Positions 35,501 through 47,034 are shown, counted from the first letter of the stretch. The stretch is DNA of 64,000 nucleotides from Gigaspora rosea (GCA_003550325.1 QKWP01000065.1:474310-538309); one strand, 5' to 3'. Notes: generated by a model from the letters alone, not told the origin. Translations and numbers: made by a program.

Positions 35501-35968
35501 TTAACATTTATTATTATTATTACATACCGGATCCATATCATTCTCTAATGAAAATCTTTTTGGTGTCACTTTGTCTCTACTACATCTAATACAAGAACCC
35601 GCTTTATTATCTAATATAACTAAAGGAAAAGATTCCTTACAAATAGGACAATAATTATGTCTAAGATCTGCAACAACGTCACGAAAATTTTTGAGAAGAT
35701 TACGATCATTATAGTAAGTTGACAAGCAGGTGATGTTTCATTTCCTAAAATAATTTATTATGTCAGACATTTTTTTCTTTATTATCAAATTTCGTACTTT
35801 TATTTAAGCTTTCTTCGTTATCTATTTGTTCATCTTGATTTATATTCTGATTCGCTTTTTCGATAAGTTATCTGTTGTTCTTCAGTCATTGAACTTTTTC
35901 TATTCCTTCTAGATTCATTTCTTATAGCCACTTGTTCAGGTGTATAAGTTCTTTTTCGTTTTTGCATT
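35501..35968 (-). pseudogene. Helitron-associated remnant 2
   Basis: A frame starting at about 35968 (MQKRKRTYTPEQVAIRNESR, then SSMTEEQQ) is followed after a break by a 74-codon frame (35725-35501). The latter contains a CPIC...CIRC zinc-binding pair, then FSLENDMDP. This arrangement fits the cysteine-rich N-terminal segment that precedes the Helitron-like region in fungal Helitron proteins. The more C-terminal parts seen in remnant 1 are absent, so the two may be pieces of a tandem insertion. Frame breaks and truncation indicate decay. Confidence 0.75.
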
Positions 35969-36164
35969 TTAATCAAAATAAAAAAAGAATGTAACAAAGT
36001 CGTCTTTTATTTATTCAAAATACTTGCAATGACGTATTTATATTTTCTAATTGATAACTATTTATTAATTTTATTTTTTACAATACGATGACGTATTTAA
36101 TTCTTACTTTTTAATTGACTAATTATTCTTTTATTAAAAGTCAGTTTATATATTATATTAAATG

Positions 36165-36330
36165 TCAGCTATTATATTTAAACAAAGAATCAGGTATCCA
36201 GACGTTGATCCTAATTTAAGCTCAATTTTGGTTATTGAACCTAAAATTTGGGTCAAGGTGAAGTGGGAGCCGGACATTTCCGAAAATTCAGTACAGTAAT
36301 GAAAGGCTTTCACCTCGTTTCCCTCAGCTC
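36165..36330. repeat. Fourth, diverged unit of the Helitron-linked repeat
   Basis: Shares CCTAAAATTTGGGTCAAG, GTGGGAGCCGGACATTTCC and the trailing CCCTCAGCTCCAG with the 34800-35290 array. The frame 36158-36442 covers it and is not a gene. Confidence 0.7.
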
Positions 36331-36499
36331 CAGCCAATAAGTTCCTTATTACAAGTTTAAAGAAGTAGCTAATAATGAACTGAAAAGTATAACAATTTGG
36401 TTTGTTTTTATAGATTAGAGTGTTGAACCATTTATTTTTCAAATATTAAAACCGATTAGAACAGGTTTTATTATATCGATATGAAAATAAATCGTTATG

Positions 36500-36700
36500 A
36501 TAAATTATTGTACAGCAATGTTGTTACTGCCATACCAAAATTTTGATCGTATTTGTACGGTTGAGTTTTAAAATTCTTATTAGACAGAGCTGATATTATA
36601 ATCAGCTCTGTTTAACAAGAATTTTAAAATTCAACCGTACAAATACGTATGTTCAAAATTTTGGTGCGGCAGACGTAACAACAGCCGGACAATAATACCG
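36500..36700. repeat. Long palindrome (~200 bp)
   Basis: The arms (GTATTTGTACGGTTGA, TTTTAAAATTCTT and flanking CCAAAATTTTGA) mirror around AGCTGATATTATAATCAGCT near 36595. Probably a palindromic MITE; its TSD is not resolved. Confidence 0.75.
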
Positions 36701-36702
36701 TT

Positions 36703-36895
36703 ATTGTATGGATGGATAAAAAATTGACACAATGGTATAGATATATATCAGTTATCGGATCAATTACCTGCCAGAGATATATGGCCGTGTTGTGGCCCAT
36801 ATATCTCCAACAGATATTTGATCCGATAACTAATATACACCATACCACATACCACCGTACCGATATTTTTTCATCCACCATACAATAACTTATAA
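36703..36895. repeat. Second long palindrome (~190 bp)
   Basis: TATTGTATGGATGGATAAAAA, GTTATCGGATCAA and GATATATGGCC pair with their complements around a centre near 36795. It directly abuts the previous palindrome. The minus-strand frame 36624-36971 spans both and is an artefact. Confidence 0.72.
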
Positions 36896-37325
36896 GCACA
36901 TAGTCATAACGTGAGTTCCAGCAGTGTTCCAGCGTTCCGAATCGATGTTCATTCAAGATCCGTGTTAACATGAAAATTTATAGAAAAGCACTCGTTTTTT
37001 TTAATAACTCAAAATTTTACGCACTCTTGTTATTAAAAAAATTCCTTGCAAAATGTTGACTATAAACCATGTTTCTAATCTTAATATTATCAGTGTTATG
37101 ACCAATTTTTTTTTTTTTTTTTGTTATGTTTTCCTTAATTGCTTCAAACGGGTGAGCAAAGCTCCAAACAGGCGATCGAAGCTCCAATAGAGTGATTGCC
37201 AATCGAGTGATTAAAGCTCCCATACGAATTAAAAAAAAAAATAATTTTAGCTTATGGAGGGGGACAAGTAGTTAACGATGGTTGATAGTATTTAGTATTA
37301 TTGTAATAATCCAATGTTTGATATA

Positions 37326-37583
37326 TGGCAGCCGTCAATAGAAATCAAGCAAATCAACATTTGAAAAAAAATTAATTCCTTAACTTTCACAGCTCATATC
37401 TCAATGAATTTTAAAGCTATCTTAATGATTTGATATTCAAAAGAAAGCTTACGATCTAAGCTTTCTTTTGAATATTAAATCATTAAGATAGCTTTAAAAT
37501 TCATTGAGATATGAGCTGTGAAAGTTAAGGAATTAATTTTTTTTCAAATGTTGATTTGCTTGATTTCTATTGACAGCTGCCCA
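37326..37583. mobile_element. Near-perfect palindromic MITE (258 bp, ~120-bp arms)
   Basis: From TGGCAGCCGTCAATAGAAAT to ATTTCTATTGACAGCTGCCCA the two halves are complementary with only a few mismatches. The centre is at AAAGCTTACGATCTAAGCTTT. Flanked by TA (37324-37325 and 37584-37585). Similar in size and TGG...CCA ends to 23418-23677. Confidence 0.85.
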
Positions 37584-37989
37584 TATATTAATAAAGAGAA
37601 TCCTTATACCCGTAATTATGTGTAGTTTATTGTTAAACCATTTAACCTTAATCACTATTTTGTTCACAGCCCAATTTCATCAAGCTCTCCCAACCGATCG
37701 TAACACCGATATATCCTTTTGGTTGCTTCGATTTTTAGGTATTGGATCGAAATCACATGAATATTTAAAGTGTTCTGTATAGTATCTAAAAACACTATAT
37801 AGTATACGATAATTATATATATCAAAATTCGACCGGAATTGTTTCTTTTGCTTATAGAATATAAAATAATTGAAATTAATTCGGTTGGTAATTGATGTTG
37901 GAAATCACATGATCAGAAAGTCAATTGACGTCGTCATTAAAAAACAATCTACATTTCTTAAGGACACGAAAGTTGTTAGTTAGGGTTAG

Positions 37990-38385
37990 TAGTATCACAC
38001 AATTTGCACTGTGCTTACTGTCCCTAAGAATTTATCACACAATTTGCACTGTGCTTACTAGGGTTCCGCAATTTGATTTGATCTTCAAATATTTGAATCA
38101 AATATTTGATCAAATTCAAATTCAAATTTGACTATATTTGATTTGATCAAATTCAAATATGGCCAAATTTGATTTGATTTGACAAATATTTGATTTGATT
38201 TGAAAATTACTATTATTAAAAATTCAAATTCAAATCAAATTCAAATTCAAATATTTGAATCAAATCAAATTCAAATCTGGGTCAATTTGATTTGATCAAA
38301 TTCAAATTGATTTAATATTTGATTTGATTTGAATTTGAGGAACCCTAGTGCTTACTGTCCCTAAGAATTTTCCGTAGATTCAGCA
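37990..38385. repeat. Short tandem duplication interrupted by a hAT-like MITE
   Basis: The unit ATCACACAATTTGCACTGTGCTTACT + GTCCCTAAGAATTT (about 41 bp) occurs twice head to tail. The second unit is split by the MITE 38059-38347. The frame 37925-38131 is composed of this and is not a gene. Confidence 0.8.
38059..38347. mobile_element. hAT-like MITE, CAAATTCAAAT family (289 bp)
   Basis: Ends TAGGGTTCC / GGAACCCTA with a perfect 8-bp TSD GTGCTTAC (38051-38058 and 38348-38355). The interior consists almost wholly of ATTTGATTTGA and CAAATTCAAAT words on both strands. Confidence 0.9.
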
Positions 38386-38559
38386 TATGTATTTGACCAG
38401 ATCATGTGCACAGGTTTATATAATTCCTATTTTGATCATAAATGGGATGCACTTATTATTTATTATTTTCTTTTCTGTATTATTATTAAAATATACTTCA
38501 ATGATTAAAAAACACACAGTTCTTATTGTCTCTGCCTTTAATACCTTGTTTATTTTTTT

Positions 38560-39780
38560 CTAAGATATGCTTTCATAAATACTTGAGGAGTTAATATAGC
38601 TTAGTAATTTTATTTTATGAGAATCTAATAAGGTATAGCACATGTCTGCACATAGCAAAACAAAGAAAGCAAGGAAAAAAACAACAAGGACAGCAAAGGC
38701 AACAAGATATATAATAAGAAGAAGAGCAAGAAGTAGGTATGTGCACACCTTGCAACAAGAGATGATTTTAATTTGAAGTGGATTCTTAGGTCTGCTAGTT
38801 CCAGAAGACTGAAAAAAAATTAGTTTTGCACTTTTTTAAAAAAAATAATATAATCTTATAATTTTATATTCATGGACTATAGCTATTATATTACAAATAT
38901 GATTTAAATTTAACAACCAGTACTAAAAAGACAAGAATCTTTTTGCCACTAATTACAGGTTAGTAATTTTTACTTATAATGTAAAAACCTAATGAGACGT
39001 AGTATATATGTGCACCTGGCAAGACAACAATGACAACAATGACGAGAACAACAAATATGATGAGGATAACAATAAAACAACAAGGACAACAAAGTAGATA
39101 GAAGAGGGGTAGAGATGGAGTGTGCACACCATGCTATGAGAGGTTAATTTTAGATAAGGGATGAATTCTAAGGTCTGCTAGTTCAAAAAACGAAAAAAGA
39201 ATTAGCTATGCACTTTTCTTAGAAAATAATGCTCTTTTGTAAATTAATTTCATACTTACAAGAGCTGCAACTATTTAAATACAGATATGACCTAAAGTTA
39301 GCTATCTTTGATACAGAACAAGAAGAATCTTATCTGTAGCTAATTATAGGCTAGTAATTTTTACTCATTAGAATCTAACGAGATATAGCAAGCATATGCA
39401 TATAGTGAAGGCAACAATAATAGCAATAACAAGAACAACAAAAAAAAAGACAAGGATAGCAAAACAATGAGAACAATAAAAACGACAAGAATAGCAATAA
39501 AACAACGAGGGCAAAAAAGTAGATAATTAAAAAAGGGGTAGAGATAAAGTGTGCTATGAGATGTTAATTTTAGTATAAAAGGTGGATTCTAAGTTCCAAA
39601 GATAAAAAAAGAAATTAGCTATGCACCTTTCTTAAAAGATGATACTCTTTTGTAATTAATTTCATACTCACAAGAGCTGTGACTATTTAATACAAATACC
39701 ATCTGAATTTAGCTATCTTTGATACAGAACAAGAATCTTACTATTGCTAATTATAGATTAGTAATTTGATTTATATTTAT
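38560..39780. repeat. Large tandem repeat (~380-420-bp unit, three copies)
   Basis: Each unit runs through TAGTAATTTTTACTT, GAATCTAA(C/T)GAGATATAGC, an ACAACAAGGACAACAA-type stretch, GTGTGCACACC and GGATTCTAAGGTCTGCTAG. GGTCTGCTAGTTC is near 38789 and 39170, and the degraded third copy has its counterpart near 39588. Diverged copies; no coding capacity. Confidence 0.72.
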
Positions 39781-40539
39781 TTTTTTCACCACTTTTTACT
39801 CTAATACTATCCGTTTTTTAAATCAATTACACCAAAAGTAAAAGCGCCACCTCCAAAATATCTAAAAGTTGAACATGTGATTTAAGCTTTCCATTTTGTA
39901 TGTTCTTTTTTTTGACTTTATAGCCAATAGCTCTTTTTTAACTTCTTTTCTACTCTTGCTCATTAAAGCCTTTGATCACCCAAATTCTAGTAAGTTATAG
40001 TAGTCTAGTTACTAAATAACATCAATATCGATTTAGACCTTTGAAATGACTCGATGCAATAACTAATCATTGTTATTTGGGTTATTTAGATCATTTACTA
40101 TTACTGGATCTAGGGCCAATTTACATAATTCTAGCCAGTTTTACATAATGTTGGCTAGGCGCATCTTATGCACATGTATATGAAATTTGAAATTTGCTGT
40201 TAATTGGAGAAATTCTAATCTAACAAGGATTAAAATAGAAATAAACATTAAGAAAAAAGAATAACTAACTTGTGACAATTTACCTCTTAAAAATATGTAA
40301 TGGTAAATTTAAAAAGTTTACATAATTAGTACACTACAATAAATGAATAATTTTTGATTAAGGTATCTAAAAATGTAAATTAAATTTAAAATTGTGTGCG
40401 GAATGCTAGACTGCAATTTTTGTTATCAAAATTAATATTTTTTTTGATATAAAATACTATCTTTTTTAATAGTGTCATAATCATTTGACATTATTACTTT
40501 ATATATGAGTTTGTTATTATAAGCAGTATGGAAGATGAT
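39781..40539. other. No recognised gene
   Basis: A+T-rich; no open frame, TIR pair or tandem repeat I can support. Confidence 0.4.
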
Positions 40540-40546
40540 AATAATT

Positions 40547-40765
40547 GTCACAGATTAAAATGAAATCAGATTAAAATGAAACTGGGGACCTTTCTTGCTC
40601 ACCTTTAAAGCTTATAAAAACCACATATACTCGTTTATTAATAACTCTAACCCTAAACCCTAATCCTAATACTAAAAAACCTCCAAAAAATGTTACCTAA
40701 AAAATTTTAAAATTTAGCTTAAAAAATAGAAAATTTTCATTTTAATCTGATTTCATTTTTGTCAC
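40547..40765. mobile_element. Telomere-repeat MITE, copy 3 (219 bp)
   Basis: GTCACAGATTAAAATGAAATC (left, with an extra internal repeat) pairs with the right end ATTTCATTTTTGTCAC. Perfect 7-bp TSD AATAATT (40540-40546 and 40766-40772). The core has CTAACCCTAAACCCTAATCCTAA. The right TSD overlaps the left TTAA of the next element. Confidence 0.82.
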
Positions 40766-40774
40766 AATAATTAA

Positions 40775-41460
40775 GGATAGAGGACAACGATCTACATTTT
40801 AATAGTGATTACGTTACTAATTTTTTTTACAATAACATTCAATTGAAATCAGGTGATAATCATATGTTATTATATGTTATTTATATTGTATTACCTAAAA
40901 AAATCTCAATCGTTCTAGGAAAATTGACGATATATACAAGTAGATTTTTTTAATATAATTTGTGGCTTTAAAGTTTCACTACCATTAGGGTTCCTCAAAT
41001 TCAAATCAAATCAAATATTGAGTTAATTTGAATTTGATCAAATCAAATTGACCCTAATTTGAATTTGATTTGATTCAAATATTTGAATTTGAATTTGATT
41101 TGATTCAAATATTTGAATTTGAATTTGATTTGAATTTGAATTTTTAATAGTAATTTTCAAATCAAATCAAATATTTGTCAAATCAAATCAAATTTGGCCA
41201 TATTTGAATTTGATCAAATCAAATATAGTCAAATTTAAATTTGAATTTGATCAAATATTTGATTCAAATATTTGAAGATCAAATCAAATTGCGGAACCCT
41301 AACTACCATAAATAGAAGGGTTTGACCTATATGCTACAAAATTTTGGTCAAAATTGGATTTGTTTTCAAAAATCTTTATCAATGGCGTATTTTTGCCCCT
41401 ATATAAAAATTTTTTTGTACAATGATTATATATGAAAATGATCGATGTTGTACTTTATCC
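40775..41460. mobile_element. TTAA-flanked element interrupted by a hAT-like MITE
   Basis: Inverted relative of the left third of 21483-23095. It ends in ATCGATGTTGTACTTTATCC and is flanked by TTAA (40771-40774 and 41461-41464). The 40986-41301 MITE plus TSD accounts for 324 bp of its length. Confidence 0.8.
40986..41301. mobile_element. hAT-like MITE inside a TTAA element (316 bp)
   Basis: Ends TAGGGTTCC / GGAACCCTA with a perfect 8-bp TSD ACTACCAT (40978-40985 and 41302-41309). The uninterrupted site exists in the paralogue at about 21630-21650 (minus-strand CACTACCATAAATAGAAGGG), so the insertion is directly demonstrated. Same motif array as 38059-38347. Confidence 0.93.
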
Positions 41461-41464
41461 TTAA

Positions 41465-42589
41465 AGGAGATTCATCTTTTGAAGAAATGAATATTAATGA
41501 ATCATTCAAACTAATTATTGAAGAAAGCATGTCTTTCGATAAAATAAAAATTTGCAACCTAGAAGATAAAGTATCAGAAGATTTAAAGAATAATGAAGGT
41601 TTAGAAAAAGATGAAATTCAAAGAATAAAAAGGATTAAAGAGTAATAAATATTTAGAGAGTAATAAAGATACAAAAAGAGAAGAAGATTCTGAATAAAAG
41701 CAAATAACTTTTGGTCTAATATCCTGATTTGGATAAAACAAGATTCCAAAGATTCTGATAATGAGCAAAATAAATAGTGAAATTACCAAAATGATAACAA
41801 TGACAGAAAAGTTAAATAGACTATGCTAGAACATAATGGTATATACTTTTCTATAATATGCGATATATTAGTAAATAATTGTTAGAATTTGGGACCATTT
41901 TGTTTCGTATTTTAAAACTGGATCAAAACTTTAGTAATTTTTATCACTAAGAAATAGTAGTGAAATAGTCATATAATTTTGTGAATAAATAGTCAAGAAA
42001 TATTTATTTAGAACCTAAAGCTAAAGAATTTGTTAGCCTCTATACGCAAATGATAAAAATGAATCATTTTCATTAATAATTGAGATTGATTTAAAGTTTT
42101 GAAGAAATCTAAAAATGTAATTCTTAAATCATATTTATTATTGATTATATTAAATAAAAATTTTTTTCAGAATTCTTTGAAGATTTTGACAAATGTGATT
42201 TTATACCAATTTTGATTATTTCAACCAAAAAAAAAAAAGATATCTAAAGAAGAAAAGTTAAAGAAAAAAAATAAAATTAGAAAAAAAGTATGTTGTTGTA
42301 TATTTAATGAATATAAAAAAAAACTGGATCTTTAAAAGTTCTTGTCACAGCTGATGCTAAGATCGACTTATTTGAATTCTATTTATATATTTTACTAACC
42401 CTATAGTAAACTCTAAAGAAAAAAATGCTTTCAAAATTTTAAAATTTCATATTGAAGTAGGTTTAAATATCAGCTTCAGTTGCAATAAATGTTGTTATTT
42501 TAAAGTTCTTATTCTATCAATTATATTGTTAGTTATAAGTTTAATTCAAACAAGTAACAATTAATATTGGCAAAAATACTGAAATTCCA
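41465..42589. other. Possible decayed coding sequence
   Basis: A Glu/Lys-rich frame continues for about 60 codons after the TTAA element (41465-41645), and shorter coding-like stretches follow (for example near 42330-42400). No domain is recognisable. This may be remnants of a host gene disrupted by insertions, or just A-rich sequence. Confidence 0.25.
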
Positions 42590-42592
42590 TAA

Positions 42593-44322
42593 GGGGGCTT
42601 CCAGAAATCAGCTGATTTCAGGGGAATGGGTGAGTCAGCTGAAGTATCAGGTATAATTCTGGCCAAAATTTTATAATTCTAACCAAAGTTACAAAATTAT
42701 TTTTGACCAAAATTATAGATTTATTAATAATTAATAACTTTTAATTTACTAGATCAAATTTAATGATTTAACTACCAAAATGATCCTTTCAATGAGAGGA
42801 TTCTAGTAAGCAAAATCATTAAAATTTAATCACTAAATCCTAAGATCAGAATAGATAAATCATATCTACTAGTTTGATTTTTTATAATAAATATATAATA
42901 TTTTTAATTATTTTTATAATAATAATTTTTGACCTATTAGTCTATTTTAAATAATTTTATTAATAAAATGTTCTTCATAATAAAACGATTCTAACGAGTC
43001 CATAAATATCCAAATCCAATCACAGGATCTTAAAATATCTGCGTATCAAATAATGACGCACCCCTATAGTGGAAGGATTGGTTGGACATAGTCGATACTA
43101 TGTTCAACCAATCCTTCCACCATAGAGGTGCGTCATTATTTGACACGTAGATATTACAAGATCCTGTAATTGAATTTGGATGATGTTGGGCTCATTAGAA
43201 TCGTCTTATTGTGAAGAACATTTTAGTAATAAAATTATTTAAAATAGACTAATAGGTCAAAAATTATTATTATAAAAATAATTAAAAATATTACATATTT
43301 ATTATAAAAAATCAAACTGGTGGATATGTGTTACTATAAAAGTTTTATAAATTATAAACCATTTATAGTAACACAAATTTATTCTGATTTTTGGATCCTG
43401 TAATTGGATTTTTATGATTTTAGGCTTGCTAGAATCCTCTTATTGAGCTGATCATTTTGGTAGTTAAATCATCAAAATTAGCCTAGTAGATCAAATGTTA
43501 TTAACAATTAAAAATTAATTTTTAATTGTTAATAACTTTTGATCTACTGGGCCAATTTCAATAATTCAACTACCAAAATGATCAGCTCAATGAGGATTCT
43601 AGCAAGCCCAAAATCATTAAAATCCAATCACTAGATCCTAAGATCAGAATAGATTTGTGTTACTATAGAAGTTTTATAATTTATTAAAGAATTATAAACC
43701 ATTTATAGTAATACAAATTTATTTCAATCACTGGATCCTATGATTGAATTTTTATGATTTTAGGCTTGCTAGAATCCTCTTATTGAGCTGATCATTTTGG
43801 TAGTTGAATTATTGAAATTGGCCCAGTAGATCAAAAGTTATTAACAATTAAAAATTAATTTTTAATTGTTAATAACTTTTGATTTACTGGGCCAATTTTG
43901 ATGATTTAACTACCAAAATGATCAGTTCAATAAGAGGATTCTAGCAAGCCTAAAATCATAAAAATTCAATTACAGGATCCAGAAATCAGAATAAATTTGT
44001 GTTTCTATAAATGGTTTATAATTTTTTAATAAATTATAAAACTTCTATAGTAATACAAATCTATTTTGATCTTAGGATCCAGTAATTAGATTTTAATAAT
44101 TTTGGGCTTGCTAGAATCCTCTCATTGAGAGAATCATTTTGGTGGTTAAATTATCGAAATTGGCCTAGTAGATCAAAAGTTATTTACTATTAAATATTAT
44201 ATCTAACTTTTTAATAATCATAAAATCTGATTGGCTGATTGGGGTATCAGGTGGAGGTGGGTGGAATAGGGGTGAGGTGGGCTTATAGTAAAAAAAAAAT
44301 CAGCTGATTTGTGAAAGTCCCC
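42593..44322. mobile_element. Harbinger-like palindromic element (1.73 kb)
   Basis: Outer ends GGGGGCTTCCAGAAATCAGC / GCTGATTTGTGAAAGTCCCC flanked by TAA (42590-42592 and 44323-44325). The interior is a series of alternating inverted copies of repeat B (TTTGATCTACTGGGCCAATT, ACCAAAATGATC, TAGGATCC) of about 180 bp each. No ORF. The 3-bp TWA duplication fits PIF/Harbinger. Confidence 0.75.
42875..43315. repeat. Giant palindrome with a second palindrome at its centre
   Basis: Arms of roughly 150-200 bp (TTTGATTTTTTATAATAAAT ... ATTTATTATAAAAAATCAAA) enclose a further inverted repeat at 43033-43155. The inner arms are ATAATGACGCACC and GGAAGGATTGGTTG, mirrored around GACATAGTCGATACTATGTT. The inner one looks like an insertion into the loop of the outer. 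Confidence 0.78.
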
Positions 44323-44483
44323 TAATCTTCAGATAGGAAGATATCATTAATGATCGCACAGTTACTTGGTTATTTAGATGAACAGTGATAAGTTTAAATA
44401 TTTAATTTTGACCACTGATTCCTTTGTAAAGGGTCATAGAGGCATTAAAAAATTTGATGATATTTAAATATATCATATTAATT

Positions 44484-44706
44484 GTCGCAGATGATTGTGA
44501 AATCGGATGATAGTGAAATTTGGGAGTCTCAATTTGAAAATATAAACTTTACCAAAATCCATTTATACTCTTTTATTAATAGCCCTAACACTAAATTCTA
44601 ATTCAACTATAAAAAAAATTTAACAAAAAAGACCCTAAATTTTTAAAAATTGTACATAAAATAAATTCAAATTTTACCATTATCCAATTTCATGATCATC
44701 CATGAC
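44484..44706. mobile_element. Telomere-repeat MITE, copy 4 (223 bp)
   Basis: GTCGCAGATGATTGTGAAAT pairs with ATTTCATGATCATCCATGAC. Perfect 7-bp TSD ATTAATT (44477-44483 and 44707-44713). The telomere-like block has decayed to CCCTAACACTAAATTCTAA. Confidence 0.8.
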
Positions 44707-44713
44707 ATTAATT

Positions 44714-45595
44714 ATATATATTCACATGATGTCTATTTGATTTTAAAAGAGCTAGCAATCAAAAAAATGTTAAAAAAGAAGCCATTGTTTGCTGTTTTTT
44801 TCGAGTTGAACATGTAAGTCTAACTCTTTCAAATAAAGTTAAATTTGATTTTTTGGGCAAAAATTCTGTTGAATATAACAAAAAAGCAAAAGTTGAAAGC
44901 CAAGTATTTGAAAATCTTGAATAGTTCAAGCATTAGATAAAGTAAAAGTAAGTTTTATTTCTAATTATCAAAATGCAGCCTATAATTAATTAATAAAATT
45001 TTTTGTTTTTATTAGACTAAGCTTTAAATGATCATTATTTTCATTTATAAAAAGGCTTAAGTTTAATGTATTTTATATATATAATGCATCCTATTTTTCA
45101 AAAATTGTTAAATAAATTAACTAACTAAAGAAGGTAGTTCTAAAGCCAAAAAAATATCTGCTTATAAAGAAGCAAACTATCAAGTACATTCTATACCTAC
45201 TATAATTACATACAAAATAGTCACGGTTTTTGATATTATGTACCAATTATTTACAGTTATTATAAAAATGTCTCTTGCTATAATTACCCAATGCAACTAT
45301 TACTATAATTCTCTCACTATTAGTTAGAATATAAGTATTAGTTTATAATAAAAATTATAATAAAAACATATAAATTTACTATAAACTTTAAGCCAATATT
45401 TTTTTTTAGCTTATATATTAACTTTTTTGAAATTAAGCATATTGAAGGTAATAGAATAAGATTATTTAGAACACTTTGTAAATTTTGCAAATTTTGCAAA
45501 TTTTCTTAATAAAATTTTTTAAAAAAAAAGTTTTAATTCTAAGACTACAATTATAGTCATACTCTCATATAGTTATCTCTCTTATAGTAGGGATG
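44714..45595. other. No recognised gene
   Basis: A+T-rich. Coding-like but broken stretches near 44760-44960 resemble the 41.5-42.6 kb debris. Nothing assignable. Confidence 0.3.
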
Positions 45596-45599
45596 TTAA

Positions 45600-46102
45600 G
45601 GATAGAGGGTATGTAGATCATTTCTATTAATAAACAAGTGACCAAAAATATTTTTACTGCAAATTTAAAAGTTGCTACATATAAAAGTTAATTTTTTACT
45701 ATATAAATTGTATTTATATACTAAGTAAAAATTGTTTGTAATAAAAAACTGCACATATCATATAAAAATTTTATTAATTTTGAATAAAATTTGATAAAGT
45801 TTTTATAGTATCAACTTTTGTGGGGACGGGGCCTATTCTTCGGAGGCGATCACAAATTGGCCAATCAAATCACATGTAAACAATAAGTAAAATAGGGTTG
45901 CGAAGATAAAAACAACTACCATATATCTTAGGTTCTACTGGACCAATTTTAATGATTTGACCATTGTTAGAATCAGAAAAACCTTCTCTACAATTTTATT
46001 TAAAAATTTAATATGGTTATTTAATAAAAATTTCTTTATTATTAAATATAAAATTTTTAGTAACTAGTTTATTAATAGAAATGATCTATATATCCACTAT
46101 CC
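45600..46102. mobile_element. TTAA-flanked non-autonomous element, copy 2
   Basis: Nearly colinear with 17751-18246 over its whole length (for example AATAGGGTTGCGAAGATAAA; GGCCAATCAAATCACATG). TIRs GGATAGAGGGTATGTAGATC / GATCTATATATCCACTATCC. Flanked by TTAA (45596-45599 and 46103-46106). Confidence 0.86.
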
Positions 46103-46516
46103 TTAATAGAGTAAAGTACTTCAGAGTAACTGTGGAGTATAACCCACTTTATACTGGTATGATCTAGATATGATACAATCTCAGATTACTAAGATATTAT
46201 TAATAGGAGTAAGGGGAGCACCATTTATCATCTGATTTTTAGGGTAGGGGGGAGGGTCAGAAAATTATCAGGTCCTAATAGTAGATAACTTTTGGTTGGC
46301 TAAAATTATTAACATTTTTAAAATTTTTTAAAATTTAGTATTAAATAACTTTTGAACCAGTGATCCGTTTTGGATGATTTTACTACCAAAATGTTCGTCT
46401 CAATGAGACGATTCCAACGAGCCTAAAATCGTCAAAATCCAATCACAGGATCCCAAGATCGTTATAGATTTGTCTGCTTTAATTATATTATTTTCTTATA
46501 TCATATACAGTATTAA

Positions 46517-47034
46517 GGGGGCATCCATAAATAACGTTATGTTTGGGGGTCCTCCAAAATATACCGATTTTTCACTATATAGAGGGGGGTCCCCCAACAT
46601 AATGCAATTTTTTATTAAAATTTGTCTAAAACTTGATCCAGTGGTCCAAATTGGATGATTTTGATAACATTCGAATCGTCTCGAGGAGAGGATTCGAATA
46701 GTAACAATTTCATTTGATTTGGAGCACTGGGTCACGTTTTATTAACGAAATACTATTGGTTATTATGTTTTCTTATAAAATTACTATAAAATCAATAGTA
46801 TTTCGTTAATAAAACGTGATCCAGTAATCCAAATGAAATGATTTTGGTACCATTGGATTCGTCTCATAGAGACGAATTGAATAGTACCAAAATTATCCAG
46901 ATTGGACCACTGGATCATAATATATTTGTAAAATTTTATATATAAACATATGGATTTTGAAATTTTTTTTTATATAGTAGGGGGGGGTCCAGCGCTACTA
47001 TGAGGGGTACATAACGTTATTTATGGATGCCCCC
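46517..47034. mobile_element. Nested Harbinger-like MITE (518 bp)
   Basis: Ends GGGGGCATCCATAAATAACG / CGTTATTTATGGATGCCCCC flanked by TAA (46514-46516 and 47035-47037). The interior again has inverted repeats (AATACTATTGGTTATT..., CGTCTC...GAGACG). The sense and antisense frames at 46470-46735 are shadows. Confidence 0.85.

Noticed and set aside
36624..36971. 115-codon minus-strand frame
   Set aside because: It spans two palindromes and has no domain; a palindrome tends to be open on both strands.
44343..44452. Coding-like fragment (IAQLLGYLDEQ, KFKYLILTTDSF)
   Set aside because: It vaguely recalls kinase-like expanded families of mycorrhizal fungi but is too short and broken to call.
2646..44600. 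Interstitial TTAGGG tracts read as ancient telomere ends or fusions
   Set aside because: Most lie at fixed positions within MITEs that have TIRs, and four of these have TSDs, so transposition explains them better.
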